Assembly (NCBI GenBank): GCA_039105265.1
Contig: JAPFFF010000001.1
Span: 682,001-746,000 of the forward strand
Direction: 5' to 3'
Length of the DNA: 64,000 nucleotides
DNA from: Tritrichomonas musculus
Lineage: Eukaryota; Parabasalia; Tritrichomonadida; Tritrichomonadidae
A program made the translations under genes and the position numbers. This document shows positions 10,843 to 20,575 of this stretch, piece by piece. The notes below the pieces were generated by a model. That model was not told the DNA's origin and did not search any database. It saw only the letters and a list, made by a program, of their open reading frames with translations. Within the stretch, counting starts at the first letter, position 1. Each line of letters begins with the position of its first letter.

Positions 10843-11009
10843 TAAAATAATATAGCATCTTCTTAAGTCCAAATTCCATTTTTTATTTGGCCTTTTAGTA
10901 GAAATTTTTCACCAAATAAAAGTGAAATTTGGACTTAACAAGATGCTATATAAAATAAAATAAAATGCTCTTTTTTAATAATAAAAAAAATAAAAATAAA
11001 GAGTGAAAG
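9839..11009. repeat. Gene-free region with several small hairpins
   Basis: No gene is seen. An (AT) run lies at about 9856-9880. Inverted pairs can be read at about 10283-10300 with 10340-10365 (CGATCATCAAATT type), at about 10494-10525 with 10715-10748 (CCACTTTTTGAA type), and at about 10848-10878 with 10926-10956 (TATAGCATCTTCTTAAGTCC type). A 34-bp A run lies at about 10804-10836. These look like remains of small palindromic elements. Confidence 0.45.
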
Positions 11010-14000
11010 TTAAATGTCAGTCACTATGTTCTTGCTATTAGAATAGGGAGATCCCATTCCCCTATCCTTTTTAATTTGGATGATCAAGAAAATAATGAGG
11101 CCTACTAAAATCACGAAAATGACGCCAGCTCCAATAATAATTCCAAGCAAGATCTTCTCCAATTTAGCGTCCTTATTATTTTTATTATTGTCCTTATCAG
11201 GAAGAGACTCGACTCCGTCCAACTCGATGTAATAAGTAGTCTCTATATCAGTGTTAGCGAAAAGAGCAACACAAATTTCTTTAGTACCGAACGAGATGTT
11301 AATTGTCTTATCTTCATAAATGCCAACGTAGTCATTTAACTCATATTCGTGAAGAGACAGGTGGCATGTTGGAGAGATCCAAGCAGCAGGGTATTTAACA
11401 TAATAGTCATAATGCCAACTGAAAGAAGTAATGTACAAATCAGAAGTGAACTTAATCCTATGAATCATATAAGGATCAAGTGTTAAATTAGCCTCATCAT
11501 CGTTTATATGAAGAATCTTTGTCTCACAAGTGGGACCAATAAGACCATCTTTGCATTTGCAATAGCCAGGATGATTCTTATCAGCATCAGAGCAAGGTGC
11601 TTCTTTAGACTCCGTAAATTCGATGTATTTATTGTCAATGTCGCCTGTAGCTACAACAGAAAAGTTTTGCTTCTTTGTTTCTTTATTCATTCTTGAATCA
11701 AAGAAGTTATTGCCATATACGTGAACAGTGTAAGTGCCTGCCTTAATCTCTTCTTTGTTAACGATGACTTTCTCATTTGTGGACAGATGTTGTGTGTCAC
11801 CGTTAGGCAAATGATCGCCGCGATAAATTACGCCATCGGGAGAGACAACAACGAGATCAAGGTCCCTTGTTAACGGAATTGGTGAAGACTGTTCGAGAAC
11901 AATATCCAAATAAGAAAGAGTAATTTGAAGAGGAACTTTGTTAGATTTGACGTCTATCTTGGCAACAACATGGCCCATCTCAGTAACGGTTGTTGCTTTA
12001 TCTTGTCGTGGTATTTGCACGCCAAAGCCTCCGTCAAGAGGAAGAATGCTGGACAAATCAACAACACCGTGGCCAAAGAAAGGCTCTGGATACTTCAGCT
12101 TGTTTGGATGATTGCATGAATTAATAAGAAGGGCTCTCATTGTTGCTCCATCAAGTTCGGTGGAATCAACCCATCTTCCAGACTTGAAATATTGTGCCAC
12201 TAAAGCTGCATTGCCGGCTACATTTGGTGTCGACATTGACGTGCCTTCTTTAATAGTCAATCCGCAGCCATCATTGATGTCTTTGCATGAGTATGGCTCT
12301 GGACCAACTGCATAAGACTTGGAGCTAACAATCGATGTTCCTGGTGCTGTTACGTCTGGTTTGACCATTCCTTTGTTGCCGGGGCCAATAGAGGCATAGC
12401 TTCCTTTGAGAATTGGAAGGACTTTTTCTTCATAGCTGTTTAATCTGGCAACGATTTTGACTTTGTTTTCAAGAAGTTTGTTTACGCCAGTGATATCGGT
12501 TGTCATTAAGCGACCGTTTGTAACTTCAGTTAAACAAAATTCAATGAAATCTCTCATTTCCATTTCATCATCGCCATAGAGAAGTGAAATATAGGTGCCA
12601 TTTAGCTTCTTGCAAACTGCATTTGTATCCGAGGGATCAAAATGGATTGCAATAATTTCTGCTTCTCCAGCTTTCGTGCCTAAGAATTCAGAATAATATT
12701 GGAAATCTTTGCCTGGAAAAATGCCATTGCATTTGATCAAGACAGATGGGCCAGAAAGGCTCTGGAGTGTGTAATCTTGTGCATTGTGAAGGATAGGGTT
12801 GCTGGTTGCTGAAACGGAAAGAACATTCTTAGATCCACTTGGATCAATGACGGAGAAATTGCCAGAAATGGCATAATTACCAGCTGAAAAGATGAAAATA
12901 CTTTGGGGATTGTTGTAGGCGAGTAATCCGTATTCATGATTTAATGGATCTACATATTTGTCACTGTCACCCCAACTGTTACTTGAGATTTTTGAGTTGT
13001 GGGTGTTCATCGCTCGCTCTAGATCAGCTCCTGAAATGTTTCCGTAGAGACCAGCATAAACAAGCTTGGCATCTGGTGCAGCACCATCAAAAAGATGGCT
13101 TATTGTCTTGCTTTTGTCACTAACAAGGCTTTTACCTGCTAGTGTTCCTGCAGTATGAGTACCATGTTCTTCATTTTTGAGATTTTCTTCCCATTCTTTA
13201 AGATCTGTGTATGATTGGTAGAATAAAAACTTACGGTGGTTGGGCATATCTTCATTGAACTTAATGGGAACATTTTCATCATGAAACATTGGATGACGGA
13301 AGTCAATTGGTGAATCTTCAATGGTGATGATTTGGCCTTCACCAGTTAAACCGTGATTATGGACATAACGATCAAAGATACTAAGTTTGGAGAAGTCATC
13401 ACGATGAAATTGTTGGTTGTTCTTCTGTACATAGCCAATAGTGATGTCATTTTGTAAAACTGGCTTTTTGTAGGTTGAAACTACTTTTACTGCCGGGTTT
13501 TCTGCGAGAATTCTGGCTACTCTTTGTTTTTTCTGAATAAATTGTTTGTCATTTTCATTCTGTGATTTATCAACTCGGATAATGTAAGAATCTTCGCCGT
13601 TTACCCTTTCGATTGTATAAAGGGTGCTAGAATGAGGAATTTCACTGTTTGGTGCTGTCTGAACAAGGAAATAATTGGTCTCTTTATATGGGCTGATTAA
13701 TTCAATTTTATCTGATGGTTCAATTAACTTGACAAGTGAATGTTCAGAAATCTTTTCTAATTGGTTCTGAGATAAATAAAGAATAAAAGTATTCTTAACG
13801 ATTTGATCATCGAGACGAAGATTTACATGTTCTTGAACTTTGGAAATATCGCCAAATATATGGACGTAATACCATTGTTTTTGTTCTGCTAATTGTTTTG
13901 ATCTCCATAGTCGCTTAGATGAGTGCAATTCAGGAGGATAAAGAGTATACTGCTTTTTTGGGTTTGTTGCAAAAGTAAAAAAGTCGGGTCTATCATCAGA

Positions 14001-14066
14001 GAGATCATTTTTTTGTCTCGAAAAGAAAGATGAAAAGCAAACTGCAATGAAAAGAGAAAGTGTCAT
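11010..14066 (-). CDS. Subtilisin-like serine protease, membrane-anchored (S8)
   Basis: A 1018-residue S8 peptidase. A hydrophobic N-terminus (MTLSLFIAVCFSS) reads as a signal peptide, followed by a roughly 200-residue pro-region. The catalytic triad is visible: Asp251 in TIEDSPIDF, His301 in EEHGTHTAGTLAG and Ser610 in KEGTSMSTPNVAG, with the oxyanion Asn397 in FIFSAGN. A long insert (about 430-560) separates the Asn and Ser, as in PA-domain or pyrolysin-type members. A beta-sandwich-like region is followed by an EGF-like Cys cluster (YCKCKDGLIGPTCE) at about residue 840, and a strong transmembrane helix near 970-1000 precedes a short cytosolic tail. The layout matches the surface TvSUB1-type proteases. 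All catalytic residues are present, so it is probably active at the cell surface. Confidence 0.95.
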   Translation of the reverse strand: MTLSLFIAVCFSSFFSRQKNDLSDDRPDFFTFATNPKKQYTLYPPELHSSKRLWRSKQLAEQKQWYYVHIFGDISKVQEHVNLRLDDQIVKNTFILYLSQNQLEKISEHSLVKLIEPSDKIELISPYKETNYFLVQTAPNSEIPHSSTLYTIERVNGEDSYIIRVDKSQNENDKQFIQKKQRVARILAENPAVKVVSTYKKPVLQNDITIGYVQKNNQQFHRDDFSKLSIFDRYVHNHGLTGEGQIITIEDSPIDFRHPMFHDENVPIKFNEDMPNHRKFLFYQSYTDLKEWEENLKNEEHGTHTAGTLAGKSLVSDKSKTISHLFDGAAPDAKLVYAGLYGNISGADLERAMNTHNSKISSNSWGDSDKYVDPLNHEYGLLAYNNPQSIFIFSAGNYAISGNFSVIDPSGSKNVLSVSATSNPILHNAQDYTLQSLSGPSVLIKCNGIFPGKDFQYYSEFLGTKAGEAEIIAIHFDPSDTNAVCKKLNGTYISLLYGDDEMEMRDFIEFCLTEVTNGRLMTTDITGVNKLLENKVKIVARLNSYEEKVLPILKGSYASIGPGNKGMVKPDVTAPGTSIVSSKSYAVGPEPYSCKDINDGCGLTIKEGTSMSTPNVAGNAALVAQYFKSGRWVDSTELDGATMRALLINSCNHPNKLKYPEPFFGHGVVDLSSILPLDGGFGVQIPRQDKATTVTEMGHVVAKIDVKSNKVPLQITLSYLDIVLEQSSPIPLTRDLDLVVVSPDGVIYRGDHLPNGDTQHLSTNEKVIVNKEEIKAGTYTVHVYGNNFFDSRMNKETKKQNFSVVATGDIDNKYIEFTESKEAPCSDADKNHPGYCKCKDGLIGPTCETKILHINDDEANLTLDPYMIHRIKFTSDLYITSFSWHYDYYVKYPAAWISPTCHLSLHEYELNDYVGIYEDKTINISFGTKEICVALFANTDIETTYYIELDGVESLPDKDNNKNNKDAKLEKILLGIIIGAGVIFVILVGLIIFLIIQIKKDRGMGSPYSNSKNIVTDI

Positions 14067-15011
14067 TGAGAAATATGGTTAAAAAAATTGAATCCTTTCA
14101 GAAATAATTAACTTGATATGTTATTTTCTATATATTTATATTAAAAATATATATTCATAAATAAAAAAGAAAAAAGCATATTTTATTTTGATAAAAAATA
14201 GAAAAAACTATGCTTTTGAAAAGGAGCATATTGCAAAAATTCATAAAAGCAATTGGGTAAAAAATGTTTGTTTATCTTTAGAAAAAAAGTTTAATAAATA
14301 TAAATTTTTAGTATATAAAAATTAATATTTTATTTATGCTTAAAAAACCAAAAATTAAATAGAAAAATACCTTTATTAATGAAATATATTCACCATTTAA
14401 CAAACTTCAATTTTCAATTGTATTTGATTTTATTGAATCGAAAATTAACGTTTTTTTTTTTTTGAAAATAAAAGAATGGATTTACAAATGATATTTGAAC
14501 ATTACTTTCGAGTCGAAAATTTCGGCAAAAATATGTTTTGATTTATATGGGAAAAATTAAGGTTTTTGTCTAAAATTTTTTGTTTTAATGACTTAAAAGA
14601 TTTCAGAAGTTTTTCATTTGTTCCACTTCTTTAATTAGAAATATTTTCAGGTTCACATCTTTCGCATACTCCTTCACAGCCATCGATTCAATGATAATTT
14701 TATATATATATATATATCTGCTAATTTATATTTGAAAAACTTTATATGAATAAAATGTGAGAATAATTATTATATATAAAAAATCCTCTGATTATTTTAA
14801 TTATATATGGAGAAAAAGTTAACTTTTTCAATTTGCAAATTGAAAGTCCACTTTGTAAAAAATTATTTTCCACCAGAGTTAAATGTCTAAATAGTAGGGG
14901 GAACGATTGAATTTACTCTTCCAGTAAATCTTCATGTTGGAGGCAAGCAATTGTGAAAAATGATCCTTCTATGATAAAAAAAAAAAAACTAATAACTTAA
15001 AAATAAATAAT
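14067..15011. other. AT-rich intergenic region
   Basis: No supported gene. A short open stretch at about 14895-14955 lacks an ATG and matches no family I recognise. A TA repeat lies at about 14700-14718. Confidence 0.4.
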
Positions 15012-15425
15012 TTAGTTTAATACTTTTGAAATTTCACCAGAAATATCTATTAATGATACATTTTTTCCAATATATATAATTTGTTCAGATGCTGGACTAT
15101 GAGCTTTATTGTTGATGATAAATGTTAATCCATCTTCATCACTGTCTTTTATATTTGTTTTAGCTTTCAAATAATCAATTAAAGTATCTGATTCTTGTTC
15201 GTGGGAATGATATAAAAATTTAAGTCCTGGAAGACATAAAATTTGAACTCTCTTTTCGAATTTATCTTCTAATTCATAATAATTTGGAGCTTTGGCTGAA
15301 ATCTCTTCGAGTGTTCTACAATTAATAACTACAATTGCATCTTTTCCTTGGAAAGCATGAAGATCTGTCGTATTTTTGTTTTCATCAAACATTCTGAAGT
15401 TAAAGAATGATACTTCTGCAGACAT
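15012..15425 (-). CDS. Glutathione-peroxidase-fold protein lacking the catalytic Cys
   Basis: Starting at the Met at 15425 gives 137 residues; an upstream in-frame Met at 15503 would add 26 residues that look like untranslated AT-rich DNA. The order of segments follows the glutathione peroxidase/thioredoxin fold: VSFFNFRMFDENKNTTDLHAF, then GKDAIVVINCRT, then RVQILCLPGLKFLYHSHEQE, DTLIDYLKAK and SPASEQIIYIG. In true GPx the strand after GK is followed by the Cys/Sec-Gly-x-T motif, and a P-C-N-Q-F motif supplies the Gln. Here both motifs are replaced (INCRTLEEI and LPGLKFL), so the peroxidase centre is absent. Assignment rests on segment order and spacing and is moderate; it may be another thioredoxin-fold relative. 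Confidence 0.55.
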   Translation of the reverse strand: MSAEVSFFNFRMFDENKNTTDLHAFQGKDAIVVINCRTLEEISAKAPNYYELEDKFEKRVQILCLPGLKFLYHSHEQESDTLIDYLKAKTNIKDSDEDGLTFIINNKAHSPASEQIIYIGKNVSLIDISGEISKVLN

Positions 15426-15503
15426 TATTTCTATAAAATGAAATGAATATAAATATTTTTTATTTAAATAACGAATTATCCGTATCAATTGAATTATATT
15501 CAA

Positions 15504-16566
15504 TTTATAAATATATCATATCTTAATAGTTTATTTTTATTTCTATGTTATTTTTAATTTTTAATGTTTATATAAAATAATTATAGTTTAATATAATAAA
15601 TAAATTATTAGTATTTATTTAATATCGAAATAATAAATACTATTCTCAAAATTTTTATTTGAATAAAGTGGATAAATTCAATTTTTGAATTAAAAATAAT
15701 CATTTGAATTGCATCTAAACGGTTTTTTTTAATCTTCACTCCCTTCAATTTTCTACGAATATTCAAAAATTGATTAAATTGAATATAAATTTTATTTTAT
15801 CAACTTTTTTAGAAAGATTAATTGTTTTTTGTATGTTTTCTCCTTTCTCTGTACTCTATTCTAAAAATCTAAAATCATAAAGCAATCTTTTCCCATATGC
15901 TATATGAGGTTAAAAAATGATTTGATCAATGCGTAGTGATGCTCATTGATGAGTTTAAATAACCAAAAATCTTAATCGAGTTTTGAAATGAAAAATAAAA
16001 TATAGAAAAAGTGAAGATTCTTGTCCTAAAAAACCTAAAGATTTCTTAAAATATTCAATAAATTAATAATGTTCATTGAAATATTTTTTCAAAATATTTA
16101 TCAAAAACTGATTAGTACAATAAAATTTTTTATTTTATTTTTATTTTGTTTTCTAAAATTTTATTTTGTAAATAAATCAAATATATATTTAATTCAAATT
16201 ATATATGATATTAAAAATACAAAACTCATAAAAATATTTGATATTTATTGAATTGCAAATTTATTTTGTGAATATACTGGCAGACAATTAAATGAGATCA
16301 TTTTATAGTATATAATATTAAATTCATGTCGAAATTGTTTGATATATCTAAAAAGATAGCTTAATGTACTTTGAAGTAATCAAATTTAATTTTATTGATC
16401 AATTGTATATATGAATATTGCTTAGGTGATAAGAAAACAGAAGTATAATCAAATAAAAAATATGTATAATGTTGATTAAAACTAATAAGATTTCATGTTA
16501 GTCAAAAAAATGTTGAATATTCAGAAAAATTATTATTAAAAATTCTTTAATTATGAATAAAAAAGT
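15504..16566. other. AT-rich gene-free region
   Basis: I see no supported gene. A low-complexity Phe/Ile/Lys-rich frame at 16069-16251 is what AT-rich DNA gives by chance. Confidence 0.4.
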
Positions 16567-16851
16567 TTTAAAGGGGATCGATTCTAAAATAGTTGTACAA
16601 TTCTGAAGGACATTCAAAAAGTGGAATTTCTTCAGAAAAAATAATCATAATAAAATAGCTTAAAAAACATATGTGTGGGTAGACGATCAAAATTCGTTAA
16701 ATTATTTAAAATTTTTATTTATGAAAAATTTTTTTTATTTTATTTTTATATATATAATAATATAAAAAAGCATTTAATTAATAAAAGTTGACCAAATTAG
16801 GATTTATAATTTTTCAATAGTTATATAAATATTGAAAGAAATTTAAAATCA

Positions 16852-17383
16852 TTTAATATCTTGTTATAGAGCTCCGAATTTATATTAAATAAATAAATAT
16901 ATAATAGTGATAAATTATATTATACTTATATTTATATTTATATTGGGAATGAACTTTTAATCAGCAGTTTTTTAAAAAAAGTTCTGAGAAGTTTCTTTTT
17001 TTATCATATATTTTTAGCAATTCAAAATATTTGAAAATGAAAAAACGATAAATAAGAATCTTTAATATCTTGTTATAGAGCTCCGAATTTATATTAAATA
17101 AATAAAAATATAATAGTGATAAATTATATTATACTTATATTTATATCGGGAATGAACTTTTAATCAGCAGTTTTTTAAAAAAAGTTCTGAGAAGTTTCTT
17201 TTTTTATCATATATTTTTAGCAATTCAAAATATTTGAAAATGAAAAAACGATAAATAAGAATCTTTAATATCTTGTTATAGAGCTCCGAATTTATATTAA
17301 ATAAATAAAAATATAATAGTGATAAATTATATTATACTTATATTTATATTGGGAATGAACTTTTAATCAGCAGTTTTTTTAAA
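16852..17383. repeat. Tandem repeat, about 203-209-bp period, 2.6 copies
   Basis: The word TTTAATATCTTGTTATAGAG begins copies at 16852, 17061 and 17264. The copies are nearly identical; the first carries a six-base insertion in a TTTATA tract. The third copy breaks off at the poly-T/A tract near 17375. The array is inside the TIR element at 16575-18426. Confidence 0.85.
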
Positions 17384-17472
17384 AAAATGCATGAAAGCTA
17401 TTTTGTCACTTTTTATTACTTTATAAAATAAAAATGAGTGAATTCTTGAAAGATCAGATATAATAATATATA

Positions 17473-17839
17473 TGCATTCTCGAGAACTTGCCGAATCTTC
17501 TTTAATGGAATTCTTGAAAAATTCAGATGATCTTGAAGAAAATTATGAAAATTTAATTCGCATTTTTAATGATTACAAAATTGATGAAAATTCGCAAGAT
17601 TTAAAAGATGTCTTAAATATAATTATTTCTTTTTGAAATAATTATCCTAGAAATCTACTATTTTTTTCATTTTTATTTTTTTCAAAGATTGAAAAAATTA
17701 TATATTATTTTTTAAGCCAAAAATTATGAAATTCTGGTCAAATATTGAAAAATTCCATATTTTTAGAACCAACAAACGAATTCTTTTATTTGCGCTCAAC
17801 GAAAAAATTGTTACACTTGACCAAAAGATATATTGAATT
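17473..17839 (+). pseudogene. DUF3447-family gene fragment
   Basis: From the ATG at 17473 the DNA codes MHSRELAESSLMEFLKNSDD and continues through an ENYENLIRIFNDYKIDEN segment to a stop at about 17633. This parallels the N-terminus of the DUF3447 proteins at 26300, 34191 (minus) and 48410. After frame changes it resumes as FWSNIEKFHIFRTNKRILLF, then ALNEKIVTLDQKIY, which matches their F-N-I-F-K-x-N-K-R-x-L-L-F-x-F block. It is a truncated, frame-broken copy of the first 110 or so residues of that family. It lies inside the TIR element. Confidence 0.7.
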
Positions 17840-18187
17840 GTTTTTTTAGCTCCAAAAAATAAACATAATTCTTAACATTTATATTTTTTCTAATATAATA
17901 TATTTATATATTTTTATTTATATTAAATAATTTATAAATATAAGTAGTTCTAAAAGATAAAAATATTTCATAATTAAATTTTTATATTCAAATATTTCAA
18001 TGATCTTATTCAAAAAATAAAAAAACGATCATTTCTCATTTAAAAATAAAATCGTTGATATATCCCTTATTGCCCATTAAAATATTCTGGTATTTATAAA
18101 ATAATCTAATTACCTCTTAATTAATATAATATATGAATATATAAATAAATGACGGAAGAGAATCCAGTACCCATACATATTAAAAAA

Positions 18188-18332
18188 CAAATCTTTTTAT
18201 GTTACAAAATTTTTACCGATTCTTACCGCCAGCCGCGGGGTCTCGACTCGGCTTCGCTTCGCTCAGCCTCGCTCGACGCCCGCTAGGCGGTATGTAGTCT
18301 CGGTAAAAATTATGTAAAAATATAAAAAGATT
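18188..18332. repeat. GC-rich palindrome
   Basis: The arms AAATCTTTTTATGTTACAAA plus ATTTTTACCGATTCTTACCGCC and their imperfect reverse complement (GGCGGTATGTAGTCTCGGTAAAAATTATGT) enclose a core of about 55 bp at 18231-18286. The core, with GCCGCGGGG and repeated GGCTTCGCTTCGCTC words, is roughly two-thirds G+C in an otherwise AT-rich region. It would extrude as a long hairpin and may be a small insertion within the larger element. Confidence 0.65.
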
Positions 18333-18434
18333 TAATTTTATTTAGCATTTTTATTAGATTATTTTTTCTGAAGAAATTCCACTTTTTGAAGGCTCTTTCA
18401 ATTGTACAACTATTTTAGAATCGATCCTTTAAAG

Positions 18435-18948
18435 GTAATATATAAATGTTTAATACTAAAAAAAAAAAAAAAGATATCACATATATAATCAAATATAACT
18501 TATTTTATCGTTGTATACAAACTTTTTGAATGTTTCATTAATTGAAATATTGTAAAAATATAATTTTTATGAAAATAATATTTTTTGTTGTTTATTTTAT
18601 TAGCAGTTCATGAGTTTTTTAAATATATGGAATTATAATTTTAATAGTAATCTTTTTCGTTTTTTTTGACAATTCTGAAAGAAGAACGTTCATATTTTAA
18701 ACTTTTTGAATGTATTTTTAATTAATAAAAGTTCAATATTATTAAAAATATTGGCGTACAAACAAGGATATTATTGTTTAAATATATTATAAATTAAATT
18801 ATAATTGCAATATAAAATATATATATGAATATAATTGATATTGTTAAAGATAAACAAAATGCAATTTTGATCAAAAATATATTTTTCAAAGCCTATTGGT
18901 CAAAAATTTTCAATTGAAATATTTATAACACATTTAGCATAAAATTTA
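18435..18948. other. AT-rich intergenic region
   Basis: No gene is seen. The word AAACTTTTTGAATGT occurs twice (about 18525 and 18698), 200-400 bases upstream of the kinase start. Confidence 0.4.
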
Positions 18949-20325
18949 ATGGAAATAGAGCATCCGCAACTCGGCATTTTTATAGTCCAAGAAGAAATTG
19001 GCCGTGGTTCATTTGCAAAAGTTTATCTTGCCAGGCACTCAATTTTGCAATATCCTGTTGCAATTAAAATATTTGACGATTCGAATAATAAAAATAATAT
19101 TCACAGCACATTCAATATCACCAAATCAATTGTTCATCCTTTAATATGTCAAGACTTTGATTTGATTAAAACGAAGGATGGAAAAGATTGCTTATTTATG
19201 GAATATGTACAAGGAAAGACATTATTGGAATATGCAAACAAGAAAGGTACTCTTCCAATGCAAGAGATTCAAAAGATATTTGGTCAACTTATTTTAGCTA
19301 TTGATTATTTACATATGCATGATATTATTCATCGTGATCTAAAATGCGAAAATGTGATGATTGACGGAGGCAAAAATGTTCGATTAATTGATTTGAACTT
19401 TTCATGTCCTAATTATGATTCACATACAACATTGTGCGGATCTCCTGGCTATATAGCACCAGAAATAATTGAAGAGAAAAAATATAATAATTCAATCGAT
19501 ATTTGGTCCTTGGGTGTTATTATTTATGCAATTACATTCGGAAAACTTCCATTTGAAAATAAAAATTATTCAGTTCTTTTCAAATTGATCACCACTGTTA
19601 ACCCTTCTTTTCCCAATAATCCTATAGTTTCTTCTGATTTAGTTGACTTAATTAAAAAAATGCTTATCAAAAATCCTGATAACCGAATCAAAATTAAAGA
19701 AATAAAAGAACACCCTTTCTTCTCTTCTGGTATAGATGTAGATAAGTATGATTTTGATAAGGAACTGGTTGATTTTCATTATAGTAATCAAATTTCATCA
19801 AAAGTTCCAGAAATTCAGATATTTCAGCAAATGAAATTATCAAATGATGAATCGATTAAAGCAATTGATGAAATTAAAGCAGGGAAAATTACATATAATT
19901 CATTAACATACAAAATATTATATAAACAACTCATTACACATTCCAAATCTAAGCACAGCCCGCGATTTATTCTATCTCCCGTGCATAATAAATGTCGGAA
20001 AGCATATTCAGAGAGCGACTTGCCGATATTATCAGATTCAATTAAAATTGAGAAGAGGCCCTCCCTAGTCCACTTTAGTAAGGCATCTCAAAGTGAAAAT
20101 TATATACATACTAAGGTTGCCAAACAAATAGGACCTTCAATGCTGATCAACGGGCGTGTTCAATATCGAAGATTTAGTTCAATGGCAGCGCCTTTGACTT
20201 CTCTAGGAAAAAAGAACATTATAAATGTAAAAATTCCTAGCATAACAAATGCAAACAACAACTTCACTGAAAAAAAATTGAATTCAATGCATATTACCTT
20301 ACCACAAACTTTTGAAGAAAATTGA
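18949..20325 (+). CDS. Ser/Thr protein kinase, CAMK/SNF1-like
   Basis: A 458-residue kinase with an N-terminal catalytic domain (residues about 10-260). The Gly-rich loop EIGRGSFAKVYLARH is at 16-30, Lys40 is in VAIKIF, and HRDLKCEN is at 128-135 with catalytic Asp130. The magnesium motif is D148-L-N instead of DFG, keeping the aspartate. CGSPGYIAPEII and DIWSLGVIIYAITFGKLPF close the fold. The C-lobe pattern and the HPFF motif near residue 257 fit SNF1/MARK-type CAMK kinases, which are expanded in parabasalids. The C-terminal 190 residues are basic and Ser-rich with no recognised domain. It probably phosphorylates cytosolic proteins; the substrate is unknown. Confidence 0.9.
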   Translation: MEIEHPQLGIFIVQEEIGRGSFAKVYLARHSILQYPVAIKIFDDSNNKNNIHSTFNITKSIVHPLICQDFDLIKTKDGKDCLFMEYVQGKTLLEYANKKGTLPMQEIQKIFGQLILAIDYLHMHDIIHRDLKCENVMIDGGKNVRLIDLNFSCPNYDSHTTLCGSPGYIAPEIIEEKKYNNSIDIWSLGVIIYAITFGKLPFENKNYSVLFKLITTVNPSFPNNPIVSSDLVDLIKKMLIKNPDNRIKIKEIKEHPFFSSGIDVDKYDFDKELVDFHYSNQISSKVPEIQIFQQMKLSNDESIKAIDEIKAGKITYNSLTYKILYKQLITHSKSKHSPRFILSPVHNKCRKAYSESDLPILSDSIKIEKRPSLVHFSKASQSENYIHTKVAKQIGPSMLINGRVQYRRFSSMAAPLTSLGKKNIINVKIPSITNANNNFTEKKLNSMHITLPQTFEEN

Positions 20326-20575
20326 TTTTTATTAGCTCTCTCTTCTTGTATTTTATAAAAATCTATCATTGTTATTTTATTTATTTTAAAATTTTTTATA
20401 AGGATACAAAAAAATTTCATTCAAAAAAGATTCCACTTTATTTTGGATAAAGTTTGTTGGTAAAGTATCAGGAAAAAGATGGTTTCAAAAAGTTTTAGTC
20501 TCGTTCATAACGTTCTTTCAAAAATGCCATAGCGCTTCATCAGAGTCGTAGCAAGATTGAATTGAAAGCATTTTT

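Larger units (their letters stand above)
16575..18426. mobile_element. Pack-type TIR element (MULE/hAT-like) carrying a host gene fragment
   Basis: Long inverted termini bound this segment. Both ends read GGATCGATTCTAAAATAGTT inward, continue with TGTACAATT, differ over about ten bases, and agree again through TTCAAAAAGTGGAATTTCTT and CAGAAAAAATAATC, so the TIR is about 80 bp. A perfect 8-bp direct repeat TTTAAAGG flanks it (16567-16574 and 18427-18434). Long TIRs with an 8-bp duplication suit Mutator-like or hAT elements. There is no transposase. Inside are a 0.2-kb tandem repeat, a fragment of a DUF3447 gene and a GC-rich palindrome. The gene fragment makes it a Pack-type element. Confidence 0.75.

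Noticed and set aside
10697-10879. Phe-rich frame on the minus strand
   Set aside because: It is the translation of a long A/T homopolymer between hairpins.
11508-12315. Plus-strand frames opposite the subtilisin gene
   Set aside because: Antisense shadows of a well-supported protease gene.
14895-14955. Short open stretch resembling a beta-rich protein piece
   Set aside because: No ATG, under 25 codons, and no family match.
16069-16251. Short Phe/Ile/Lys/Asn frame
   Set aside because: Composition is that of random AT-rich DNA; no motif or conserved context.
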